A program made the position numbers and the translations under genes. From Posidonia oceanica (Eukaryota; Streptophyta; Magnoliopsida; Alismatales; Posidoniaceae): 64,000 nucleotides of DNA. The stretch is taken from the NCBI GenBank assembly GCA_037176725.1, contig JAZBRS010000050.1, positions 11,860,001-11,924,000 of the forward strand, given 5' to 3'. Positions within the stretch are counted from its first letter, which is position 1, and the number at the start of each line of letters is the position of its first letter. Positions 39,488 to 49,400 of this stretch are shown in pieces. The notes below the pieces were generated by a model, which worked only from the letters and a program-made list of their open reading frames with translations, was not told the origin of the DNA and made no database searches.

Positions 39488-42218
39488 GCAAGAAGGCGAT
39501 TTGTCAACCAAGACGCACGTTAGTAACAAAACGGGAAGCAGGAAGGCGATTTGTCAACCGAGACGCAAGTCAGTAACAAAATGCGAAGTAGGAAGGTGAT
39601 TTGCCAACCGAGATGCAAGTCAATAACAAAACGCGAAACAGGAAGGCGATTTGTCAACCAAGACGCTACTCGGTAACAAAACGTGCTGCTGGAAGACGAT
39701 TTGTCAACCGAGACGCAAGTCGGTAACAAAACACAAAGCAGGAAGGCGATTTGACAACCGAGATGCAAGTCGGTAACAAACCGTGAAGTAGGAAGGCGAT
39801 TTGTCAATCGAGACGCAAGTCAGTAACAAAACGCGAAGTAGGAAGGCGATTTGTCAACCGAGACGCAAGTCAGTAACAAAACGCGAAGCAGGAAGGCGAT
39901 TTGTCAACCGAGATGCAAGTCGGTAACAAAACGTGAAGCAGGATAGCGATTTGTCAACCGAGACGCAAGTCGGTAACAAAACGTGAAGCAGGATAGCGAT
40001 TTGTCAACCGAGACGCAAGTCGGTAACAAAACCCGAAGAAGGAAGGCGATTAGTCAACCGAGACGCAAGTCGGTAACAAAACGCGAAGCAGGATAGCGAT
40101 TTTGTCAATCGAGATGCAAGTCAGTAACGAAACGCAAAGCAGGATAACGATTTGTCAACCGAGACGCAAGTCGGTTAGAAAATGCGAAGCAGGATAGCGA
40201 TTTGTCAACCAAGACGCAAGTCAGCTAGAAAATGCGACGCCGGATAGCGATTTGTCAATTGAGACGCAAGTCGGAAACAAAACGCGAAGCTGGACAGCGA
40301 TATGTCAACCGAGACGCAAGTCCGTAACAACACGTGAAGTGGGATAGCGATTTTGTCAACCGAGACGCAAGTCAGTAACAAAATGCGAAGTAGGAAGGCG
40401 ATTTGTCAACCGAGACGCAAGTCAGTAACAAAACGCGAAGTAGGAAGGCGATTTGTCAACCGTGACACAAGTCGGTAACAAAACATGAAGCTGGATAGCG
40501 ATTTGTCAATCGAAACGCTAGTCGGTAGCAAAGCACGTAGCTGGATAGCAATTTGTCAACCGTGACGCAAGTCGGTTACAAAACGCGAAGCAGGAAAGCG
40601 ATTTGTCAACCGAGAAGCAAGTCGGTAACAAAACGCGAAGAAGGATAGCGATTTGTCAACCGAGACGCAAGTCGATAACAAAACGTGAGGCCGGATAGCG
40701 ATTTGTCAACCCAGATGCAAGTTGGTAACAAAGCGTGAAGCAAGATAACGATTTGTCAACCGAGACGCAACTCGGTAACAAAACACGATGCTGGAAGGCG
40801 ATTTGTCAACCGAGAAGCAAGTCGGCAACCAAACAGAAAGCAGGAAGGCGATTTGTCAACCAAGACACAAGTCGGTAACATACCGCGAAGCAGGAAGGCG
40901 ATTTGTCAATCGAGACGCAAGTCAGTAACAAAACGTGAAGTAGGAATGTTATTTGTCAACCGAGACGCAAGTCAGTAACTAAACGCAAAGCAGGAAGGCG
41001 ATTTGTCAATCGAGACGCACGTCGATAACAAAATGCGAAGCAGGATAGCGATTTGTCAACCGAGACGCAAGTCGGTAACAAAACGTGAAGCAGGATAGCG
41101 ATTTGTCAACTGAGACGCAAGTCGGTAACAAAACGTGAGGCCGGATAGCGATGTGTCAACCCAGATGCAAGTCTGTAACAAAGCGTGAAGCAAGATAGCG
41201 ATTTGTCAACCGAGACGCAACTCGGTAACAAAACGCGATGCTGAAAGGCGATTTGTCAACTGAGAAGCAAGTCGGTAACCAAACAGAAAGCAGGAAGGCG
41301 ATTTGTCAACCGAGACACAAGTCGGTAACAAACCGCGAAGTAGGAAGGTGATTTGTCAATCGAGATGCAAGTCAGTAACAAAATGTGAAGTAGAAATGCG
41401 ATTTGTCAACCGAGACGCAAGTTAGTAACTAAACGCAAAGCAAGAAGGCGATTTGTCAACCGAGACGCACGTCGGTAACAAAATGCGAAGCAGGATAGCG
41501 ATTTGTCAACCGAAACACAAGTCAGTAATAAAACGTGAAGCAGGATAGCGATTTGTCAACCGAGACGCAAGTCGGTAACAAAACCCGAAGTAGGAAGGCG
41601 ATTTGTCAACCGAGACGCAAGTTGGTAACAAAACGTGAAGCAGGATAGCGATTTTGTCAATCGAGACGCAAGTCAGTAACAAAACGTGAAGCAGGAAGGC
41701 GATTTGTCAAACCGAGATGCAAGTTAGTAACAAAACGCGAAGCTGGAAGTCGATTTGTCAATCGAGACGCAAGTCGCTAACAAAACGCGAAGTAGGATAG
41801 CGATTTCTCAACCGAGATGCAAGTCTGTAACAAAATGCGAAGCCTGATAGCGATTTGTCAACCGAGAGGCAAGTCAGTAACAAAAGGCGAAGCAGGATAG
41901 CAATTTGTCAACCGAGACGCAAGTCGGTAACAATACGCGAAGCAGGATAGCAATTGGTTAATTGTGACGCAAGTCGGTAACAAAACGCGAAGCAGGAAGG
42001 TAATTTCTCAACCGACACGCAAGTCAGTAACAATACGCGATGCAAGAAGGCAATTTGTCAACCAAGAAGCAAGTCAGTAACAAAACGCCAAGCAGGAAGG
42101 CGATTTGTCAACAGAGACGCATGTCAGTAACAGAACGCGATGCAGGATAGCGATTTGTCAACCATGACGCAAGTCGGTAACAAAACACGAAGCAGGATAG
42201 CGATTTGTCAACTGAGAC
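39488..42218. repeat. Right end of the satellite array
   Basis: 50-bp monomers continue to the insertion point. A 450-bp (nine-monomer) offset is visible, for example the word AAACGTGAGGCCGGATAGCG at 40681 and 41131. Some monomers resemble those near 12600 and 34356. The last complete words before the LTR are ordinary monomer sequence, so the retrotransposon landed within the array and the array may resume beyond the nested elements. Confidence 0.9.
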
Positions 42219-44870
42219 TGTTGACACCCCATTTTGACAGGCTGGATCGCTTGGAGCCTTCCGGTGGCTGCTGGACCCGAATCTGGACCCAAATCCACAC
42301 CTCCTTCTCCTTCTTTCCCCTCAAAACAAGCCCAAACTCAACCTAGGATTACCCCCCTTTCCCGAACCTGAAAACCCACCAAAATCCATAGGAAAACTCA
42401 CCCTTGATGACTTAGCAAACCCACCAAAAAGCCTCCAAAATCTCAAACCAGACCCCTCCCAAAAACCCTAGGAAACTTAGGCAAAAATACCCTTTTTCTA
42501 CACCTCAAAACCCCTCCAAAACTTCCTCAGAACCAAACCAAAACTCCGGGACCAGAACTAGAAATCCTAGACCCCACACCCGCCAATTTTCACCCCTTTC
42601 CGAGACTCCTAAGACCCCCTTTTGCCTGGATTATCGTTTTCTCTCTCCGGGATTATCGTTTTCTCTCTCCTCTCTCTCTCCTAATTATCGTCTCTCTTTT
42701 CATCCCCTTCTTGCCCTTTTTCTGGCTTGGCTGTGGGCCCCCTTTGTACTCCTATCCCTTCTCTATCTTATTCCTATTTTTATTTTATTTTTAACATTTT
42801 TCCTGAATTTTAAAAGATCTTTTCCCTCAAACCTATCTCTTTCCCCTTTTATCCTCCTTTTTCCCCTTTTCTTCTTCTTTTTCTTTTCTTCTTCTTTCTT
42901 TTGCAAAAATCCATGAAAATCCTTAAAAATCTGTAAAACCCCAAAACATAAAAGAAACAAATCAGAATCCCAAGAAAAATAATTAAAAAACATTAAACAA
43001 ATGATTAAAAAACTCAAACTTAACTAAATCAAGCTAAAAAGAAAATCAAGCAAGCAAACAAAAAATGCAAAACAAACTAAAAGAAAATACTGTAAAATCA
43101 AGTAAAAAACTGAAATAAAGTCAGAACCTACCAAGAATAAAAACCCCACTAAAAAAATTAAAAAACAAACCCTAAAGAGAAGAATTAAAAATCAAACAAT
43201 AAAACAAGTAATTAAAGGAGGTAAAAGACTTAACCTAATAAGCATAAGAAAGAAACAGCATAAGAACTTAATTAAAAAAAGGAAAAAGAAAATACAGTTA
43301 AAAGACTCAAAACACTTAATCAAATCAGAAAAATCCAACTAAAGAACATCAAGAAGAATTAACAAATAAAAATAAAAAACATAGTTCAAAAGACTTAAGG
43401 AAGAAAAACATAAAAGACTAGAACTAAAAAGCCCAAAACCCACTCTAACTAATATAAAAATAAATCCTAAAAATCCTAATTAACATCCTAAAATACTTAA
43501 CAAGAAAACACAATTTTAAAAACAATTTAAAAAGATTTAACCAACACCTAATCAAGTGGAAAACAAATTAAAAATAAAATAAAACCCTAAAACCCTAATC
43601 AAGCCTAAAACACACTAATTAACCTAAAAACAGTCATTTAAAAATCCAGTTAAACATCTAACCTACAACCCAAGTCATCTAATATTTTTATTTATTTTTA
43701 TCTTATTTTTTCGTATTTTATTTCCCTCCTCCTTTCCATCTTTCTTTCTTTCTTCCTTTTATCTTTTCTTTTTTTTTCCTTACTGGGCTCATCAGCCCGT
43801 TTCCCTTTTCTTTTTTCCTTTTTTTCAAATTCTCCAGCCCGGCCCGCAGCTACAGTGCCGTCGTCCTCCTTCCCTCTCCCGCCTGCCATCAGCTACAGTA
43901 GCCGCTGGCCTGCCATTCTGCCGGTCTGCCATCTCCTGCTCGAGCCGGACGAGCACGCGTCGAACTCCGTCCGTGCGCCTGCCACCACCCCTCCTCGGCA
44001 TTCAATTGCCGCAGGTCTGCAAAGCCAAGAAGGGAAGCTATCAGAATCAAGGCGGAAAAGAGAGGGAAGTCAGAGCTAATTTGAGGAGGGAATAGAGAGG
44101 AGAAAAGAGAAGGAACATCCTGGAAGAGAGGGGAAGCATTCCAGTGGATCCCGAGCGAGAGAGTGAGCGTTTCTTCCTCTGAAATCCACCGGAAAACACC
44201 CGACCTCTGCCTCTTCTTTCCACAGCGAACCAGAGCCCGAAACACCCCAAGAACAGCCCAGAATTCGCCCCTCGATCTCACCCAAGCCACCTGCAACTTC
44301 ACCCTTCCTTCCCGCAGAGAACCAGCCCCCCATTTCGCCTCCAACCTCCTGAAACCCAGCCGGAACCCGACACCTACCCATTCGGAAATTCCCCACACTC
44401 CAGTCCACCGCATCCTCCCAAACTCGGCCCTGTTACTCACCAAGATACCATCTCCCTAAGCCGCCCAGCCTCCAGCCTTCTCCCCCACCACAGGCGAAAC
44501 GCTCCACCACAAACACCTGCACCAGTTCCTGTCCGAAATCCGCTCCAAACCCAAACTTCCCCTCCAGTCTCTTCCCGGCCTTTCTGAACACCCAGAACCC
44601 ACCACTGGACCTCCAGCTTCCTCCCGGAGGGCTCCGCTCCATCGGACGAGCAGCAGACAGAGCCCCCCACCTCCGGCTGTCACCTGCGAACCCAAATCGG
44701 CCGAATCTTTTGCTGAGCTTCGAAGCTCGTGTCCGGACGTCTGGGAAGCTCCGGAGGATCATCCGGAATCGACTCCAGCCCTCGCGAGCAGCTGATAGCT
44801 CCCGCAGCGACCGGACGGACTCCACCGGCGACTTCTGAAGCCACCGACGTCGGGAGGACGACTCAGACGC

Positions 44871-44890
44871 GGAAAAAGGTAAACCTTTCT
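44871..44890 (+). promoter_or_regulatory. Candidate splice donor AGGTAAAC in LTR 1
   Basis: AAAAAGGTAAACC (GT at 44879-44880) matches the plant 5' splice consensus and is followed by TTCCCCTAGCT. The same words occur in LTR 2 on the minus strand, with donor GT at 51436-51435. Together with the exon-like block near 46300-46460 it could define a leader intron. No transcript evidence is available. Confidence 0.3.
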
Positions 44891-46299
44891 TCCCCTAGCT
44901 TCCTCTTCTCCCCCTGATGCTTTCCCGCCGCCCAGAAGCAGCTTTCCGGGCCTCCTGCTCCATCCCCGACTTGCCGGTCAGGCCTTCGTCTCCGGCGCCG
45001 GCCGCTTGCCTTTCGGGCGTTCTAGCCAGCAGAACACCGCCCCGATAGCCCCCGGAGCTCCGCACGGACGCCAGCACCAGGCTCCGCCCTCCCGCGCCTC
45101 CTCAAGCCCCCTGTGCCGGCGGTGATGAGGTCCGGTAGCTCACTGCTACAGTACCTCTCATCGCCGGCGAGCTACTGTTTATTTATTTTTACAGTTATAT
45201 GGTTTTGTGTGAATATTGCATATCCGACTTTAGTTTTTCAATTTTTGCGTTTCAGTCCTTATTTCATTTACTCTGCTTTGTTGTTTAATTTAGAATCATG
45301 CTAAATTGCACATTTTATCCCTGTTTCTCAGTATTTGCATTTAGATCCAGTTACTGTGCGTTTCAGTTAAGAAATATTAGGCTTTAATCCTTCTGCTTTA
45401 CATTATTGCACTCAGATCCTGCTTTAAATCAGTTCATTTATTTGCATGCATTTTACCATACTGCATTGCATTCTAAGTCCCTGCATGTTTCTGTTTTTGC
45501 ATTTAGATCCAATGCACTGTAGCAACTTAGGTTCTGATTTTAATTTTTGGTTGATGCATTGCACTTTTGCCCCTCTGTTTTCTCATTTTTGCATCTAGGT
45601 CCATTTTAAATGCATAGTAACCATTTTGCATGCATCTTAGCTTATTGTAATGCATTTTCAACCTTGCATTTTCAAAAAATTGCATGTCAGTCCATGGTTA
45701 GTGATTTCAGAACACATTTTACATCTAAAATTGCATACTTGACCCTTGCATGATTTAAAAATGACATATAGGTCCTTGCATCCTTTTAAAGTCATGTAAA
45801 AAGACTGTTTTGCCCCTAAAACTGCATCTTAGCTCCCATGCTTGCAAAATTGCACGTAGACCCTCCACCTGCATTCCCAGACTCCCCAGAACCCTCTTTT
45901 CTGGAAAAATTGCATTTTAGACCCTGATGTTTTAAAAAATTGCATTCTGCTTGCCATTTGCTTTCAAAACTTCCTCTGATGCATACCAACTTTTAAAAGC
46001 TGTGTTCTGAAGCCTATTCTTTGCAAAACTACCCTCTGTCACCTCCTGTTCTCAAAACCCCTGCCTATAAGCCCCATCCTTTTCTAAAATTTGCATTTAA
46101 ACCCCCTTCTCTTTCCAAAAATAGCATTTGAATCTCTGCTTTTCTAAAAATTCCCTCCTAGTCTTTTCTTGCTTCTTGCATGCATTGGCATCCATCTAGT
46201 CTTGCATCTGGCATTCCTTTGCACACACTAGAGCCCCTTTAGCTCCCATTCACTTGAGAAGACCCTTTGGCACACCCCTAGGACCTCCTGAACACTTAG

Positions 46300-46470
46300 A
46301 TCTATTCTTCTCTCCTGTTCTGGCCCTTCTGCCCTGAAGCTGCGATATCTTCCAATCCGGCCGTTGGATCTTCTCAAGCAAGCTGCCCAGGCGACCGCAG
46401 CGAGGCGCTCTTCAGCATGGACTAGGCAGATTTCAGATCAGACTCCAGGATTTCCAGGTATGCCCTCCTA
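46300..46470 (+). other. Conserved exon-like block with splice-donor motif in LTR 1
   Basis: This block is about 90% identical by eye to the reverse complement of roughly 49850-50040 in LTR 2, although flanking LTR sequence has diverged more. A pyrimidine-rich stretch (about 46305-46335) precedes it and it ends with CCAG followed by GTATG (GT at 46458-46459), a good plant 5' splice-site shape kept in both LTRs. No ORF of note is present. It could be a non-coding leader exon or another RNA-level element. Inference only. Confidence 0.4.
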
Positions 46471-46916
46471 AACTCCTGCATTGCATTCATTCGCATGCCA
46501 TTTGCATAGTTTGCCTCGTTTTCGCTTTCGGTCTCTTTGAGCATGTAGAATAGGACCTCCTCTTCTTGTCTATCAATTCCAATCCCCGTTTCGCGTACTC
46601 CTGAGTGTTTTGTGTCGTGTTTTCCCTGGATTCACCACTTAATGCGATTTTCTTCCCCCTTTTTCCACGATCCGATCGCATCACGAGCTTTGGGCAGCGT
46701 GCGAGACACACCGTGGAATGGTTTAGTGGGAAACGGTCACAAAGAAGCGGTAATCCCTCCGTTTGCTCACTCTCCCCTTTGTAGGTCTTTACACCTACTC
46801 TGTGTGGCCCCGAACAGCGTCTGTTCTCACACACGCGCTGTTCTACTTCTCTTTGGCTTCTTCTGATCTTTTTCTTTGCATTTAGCATTCGCATAGCTTT
46901 CCTGGGGTTTTGCTTT

Positions 46917-47260
46917 GCTGTTTTGGCACCGTTTTGCGTGCCCGCTCTCGTTTTGGCACCATTTTGCGTGCCCGCTTTGCTTTTGCGCCGTTTTATGCGC
47001 TCGCTTTCTTTTTGGCACAGTTTTGCGTGCCCGCTATCATCTTTTGCACCGTTTTGCGTGTCGCCTTGTTTTTTCGCTTGTTTTGCGTGCCAGTTTTGTT
47101 CTTTTGCACCGTTTTGCGTGCCATTCTGCTTTCTTGCCTCGTTTCGCGTACCGTCTTGTTTTTTTTCGCTTGTTTTGCGCACCAGTTTCGTCCTTTTGCA
47201 CCGTTTTGTGTGCCGTTCTTGTTTCTCGCCTCGTTTTGCGTGTTTTTCGCCGTTTTCTCT
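46917..47260 (+). repeat. Roughly 30-bp minisatellite inside LTR 1
   Basis: About ten degenerate units share a core like CACCGTTTTGCGTGCC followed by a C/T/G-rich spacer. The same array is present inverted in LTR 2 (about 49076-49400), so it was in the family ancestor, although unit number and order differ. The long minus-strand ORF over 46487-47320 and the overlapping plus-strand ORFs are translations of these repeats. Confidence 0.8.
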
Positions 47261-47518
47261 TGCATGTCGATCGCATTGCATGGTTTTGCCGCTGTTTTGC
47301 TTTTTCGCATGCCTTTGCATACAGGGCTATGATGCTTACTGCCTGGAGTTCTCACGAGCTAGGTTTCGCCTGGTTCGGAACACAGACAGCGTAGCTGAGC
47401 ACTTAGACAGCACGTTTACTTTCTCGCTTTGCTTCTCTCCACTTAGAGCACACCTTTGAGCATTTAGACAGGCATTCATTGGCACTTAGGCATTCAAAGT
47501 CTGCATTTCCCTGCATAT

Positions 47519-47603
47519 GCGAGCGTAAGCCTAGAAAGACCGATTCTCGGGCGTGTCGGGGGTGCCTAACACCTTCCCCGCGCGTAACAGGAGTCCTTAC
47601 CCT
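47519..47603 (+). promoter_or_regulatory. 85-bp invariant LTR box, copy in LTR 1
   Basis: This box is identical base for base to the reverse complement of 48752-48836 in LTR 2. It includes GGGGTGCCTAACACCTTCCCC-type sequence in which GGTG and CACC can pair around CCTAA, with flanking G and C runs, followed by CGCGCGTAACAGG. Its position about 350 bp from the LTR end suggests an R/U5-region role such as RNA 3'-end formation, packaging or strand transfer. That role is inference. Confidence 0.6.
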
Positions 47604-47952
47604 CTCTTGGCCCGCGATGACCATATTGCCCTTGTCCTAGGCACGAGTCACATCATTTGCATTCATTTGCATCTCATCTCCTTTGCATTGCCCTGCATTG
47701 CATCTTTTGCTTGGTTTTGCGCGATTATTCGCGTATTTCCCCGATTTTCCTCGTCTTCCGATTTAATAGACTTGGTGGCGACTCCGATTTAGTCTTGTCT
47801 TCTTCTTTTCTTTCCCTTTTTTCCCTCTTTTAAATGTTTTCGAGTTAGGTCTTCCTTCTCGGACATAGCCGCTTATAGTGAGCCTGATTCCGATCGGTGC
47901 ACGCGAGCTTTGGCATCGTGCATGGACGATCCGAACACTGGGATCGCTACAG

Positions 47953-47970
47953 TGGCGACTCCGCTGGGGA
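47953..47970 (+). other. Primer binding site (tRNA-Arg type) of element 1
   Basis: TGGCGACTCCGCTGGGGA lies one base after the LTR end. It is complementary to the 3' end of plant tRNA-Arg(ACG) as I know it (…CCCCAGCGGAGTCG plus CCA). Ogre-type elements use tRNA-Arg primers. A partial match, TGGCGACTCCG, also occurs inside the LTR at 47776-47786. Confidence 0.85.
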
Positions 47971-48453
47971 TACTAGACTCCGGCTTTCGCTTTCGCTTTC
48001 GCTCGCTTGGGATTTGCTTTCTTTGTTTGCCTTTGTGTTTCCTTTGCCTGGTTTGCTCTTTGTCCTGTGCAAACTCCTAGCAAGTCGCCTTGTGGTTACT
48101 TTGCTTAGGTTTTGCACCTCCTTTTGGCTACTTTCGCCCTAGTTTTGCTGTGCCTTGCTCTACTTTGTCTAACTTGCTTGTTTGCTTGCCTTTTCCTTGC
48201 CTCTATTCTTATTCGCTTTACAGCTTACTTGTCTTTATTTTCCTTGCCTTACTTGCTTATTATTGCTTTATTTCCCGCATAACACATGTCTACATACTTG
48301 TTTGGCAATAATACATGCTTTTTGAATGATGAGTGCTTCCTTTTACACATTTGCTATGACACTACGCACGCACATACTTTGCATACATGCCTTTTGACTG
48401 GATGAATGTTTTTTCTTCACCATTATGCTCACAAACACTTGCACATGCCATGC
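47971..48453 (+). other. Untranslated leader of element 1, truncated
   Basis: Pyrimidine-rich sequence with a short CTTTCG repeat near 47985-48005 and no convincing ORF. It ends at CATGC (48449-48453) directly before the TG-bounded end of LTR 2. That pentamer would be one target-site copy if element 2 inserted here. No gene is present. Confidence 0.75.
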
Positions 48454-48751
48454 TGTAGCGATCCCGATCGGAATCAGGCTCGCTATTCTAGCGGCGATTG
48501 AGATCCGAGGAAGAGGCTCAACTCGAAAACACTTGAAATCGAGGAGAAAAAGGAAAGATAAGACAAATCAGAGTCGCCACCACGTCTATTAACGGAAGAC
48601 GAGGAAAACCGGGGTAATGCGTGGATTAACGTGCAAAATCGAGCAGGAAATGCAAAGCAAAGCAATGCAAAGGAAAACAAATGCAAACAAATGCAAATGA
48701 GATGACTCTAGCCTAGGATAAGGGCAGTACGGTCATTGCGGGCCAAAAGAC

Positions 48752-48836
48752 AGGGTAAGGACTCCTGTTACGCGCGGGGAAGGTGTTAGGCACCCCCGAC
48801 ACGCCCGAGAATCGGTCTTTCTAGGCTTACGCTCGC
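48752..48836 (-). promoter_or_regulatory. 85-bp invariant LTR box, copy in LTR 2
   Basis: Reverse complement identical to 47519-47603. It lies about 300 bp from the LTR 3' end. See the LTR 1 copy for the hairpin-forming core. Confidence 0.6.
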
Positions 48837-49075
48837 ATACGCAGAAAGATGCAGGATTGAATGCCTATGTGCCTATAAGTGCCTAAATGAATGCTCAAGG
48901 TGTGCTCTAAGTGGGAAGAAACAAAGCAAGGAAGTAAACGTGCTCTCTAAATGCTCAGCTACGCTGTTTGTGTTCCGAATTAGGCAAAACCTAGCTCGTG
49001 AGAACTCCAGACAGTAAGCATCACAGCCCTATATGCAAATGCAAGCGAGAAAACAAAACAGCGAGAAAACCATGC

Positions 49076-49400
49076 AATGCGATCGACATGCAAGGGAAAA
49101 CGGCGCAAAACACGCAAAACGAGACGAGAAATGAGCAACGCACGCAAAACGATGCAAAAGAGTGAAAACGGCGTGCAAAACAAACGAGAAAACAAGACAG
49201 CACGCAAAACAAGACAAGGGAGCAAAGGGGCACCCAAAACGAGACGAGAAAACAGAATGGCATGCAAAACGAAGCGAAAGAATAAAACCGGCACGCAAAA
49301 CGAGCGAGAAAGCAAGGCAGTGCGCAAAACAAGGCAAGAAAACAGAAGGGCACGCAAAACGGTGCCAAAACGAGAGTAGGCACGCGAAACGGTGCCAAAA
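49076..49400 (-). repeat. Roughly 30-bp minisatellite inside LTR 2
   Basis: Inverted counterpart of the LTR 1 array, with repeated GGCACGCAAAACG-type words. Unit order differs from LTR 1, as expected for arrays that expand and contract independently. ORFs of 100-150 aa on both strands here are repeat translations. Confidence 0.8.

Larger units (their letters stand above)
1..42218. repeat. 50-bp satellite DNA array (about 840 monomers)
   Basis: Head-to-tail monomers of 50 bp fill this region without interruption; 51-100 and 101-150 are typical units. Each begins near AACAAAACGCGAAGCAGGAT and ends near AACCGAGACGCAAGTCGGT, joined by an 11-bp AT-rich linker. Some units are 49 or 51 bp from single-base indels in the linker. 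The typical unit is 50% GC with strong strand asymmetry (18 A against 7 T on the plus strand) and six CpG sites. The array runs off the left edge and is cut at 42218 by a retrotransposon LTR. I do not recognise the family. Short ORFs inside it are by-products of the repeat, because the 50-bp period shifts the frame each unit. Function is unknown; such arrays typically form pericentromeric, subtelomeric or other heterochromatin. Confidence 0.97.
42219..47951 (+). repeat. 5' LTR of element 1 (5733 bp)
   Basis: The LTR starts TGTTGACACCCC and ends GGGATCGCTACA, giving TG...CA ends, one base before the primer binding site. It matches the reverse complement of 48454-54295 along its length. The 5' half is diverged and low in complexity: pyrimidine-rich runs near 42600-42900 and 43680-43830, and an A-rich tract at about 42900-43650. 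The 3' part (about 46300-47951) is much better conserved. Within it are a T-rich zone of degenerate TTGCAT motifs (45300-46200), a roughly 30-bp minisatellite (46917-47260) and an 85-bp invariant box (47519-47603). ORFs inside it look spurious. Confidence 0.9.
42219..48453 (+). mobile_element. Ogre-like Ty3/gypsy retrotransposon 1, 5' part only
   Basis: This is a complete 5' LTR, a primer binding site and about 480 bp of untranslated leader on the plus strand. It is cut at 48453 where a second element of the same family begins in opposite orientation. No coding sequence of this element is in the window. The five bases before the LTR, GAGAC at 42214-42218, would be the left target-site duplication, but the right partner is not visible. 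The interruption is most simply a nested insertion, in which case the rest of the element would continue beyond element 2. A rearrangement joining two elements is the alternative. Confidence 0.85.

Noticed and set aside
1..42218. Many ORFs of 60-124 codons on both strands, for example 6755-7129
   Set aside because: They are translations of the 50-bp repeat. The frame shifts each unit, both strands give similar ORFs, and no start context or domain is seen.
1..42218. CRISPR-like regular repeat spacing
   Set aside because: The whole 50-bp unit is conserved, with no alternating unique spacers, and the neighbouring elements are plant retrotransposons.
1..42218. Hairpin ACCGA/TCGGT (8-nt loop) in the satellite monomer as a selected structure akin to the 3' untranslated-region hairpins
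   Set aside because: The arms vary independently among monomers (for example CTGAG with GTCGGT, CCGAC with GTCAGT), as expected from CpG decay, so there is no covariation.
43579..43600. Telomere-like AAACCCTAAAACCCTAATC in LTR 1 (and TTTAGGG words in LTR 2)
   Set aside because: Only one or two degenerate units in AT-rich LTR sequence; not an array.
43889..44443. 184-codon minus-strand ORF and neighbouring ORFs in LTR 1
   Set aside because: Several overlapping frames on both strands in GC-rich LTR sequence; no domain, and not conserved as a frame in LTR 2.
46487..47320. 277-codon minus-strand ORF and overlapping plus-strand ORFs in LTR 1
   Set aside because: Lys/Arg/Gln-rich translation of the roughly 30-bp LTR minisatellite, and lost as a single frame in LTR 2.
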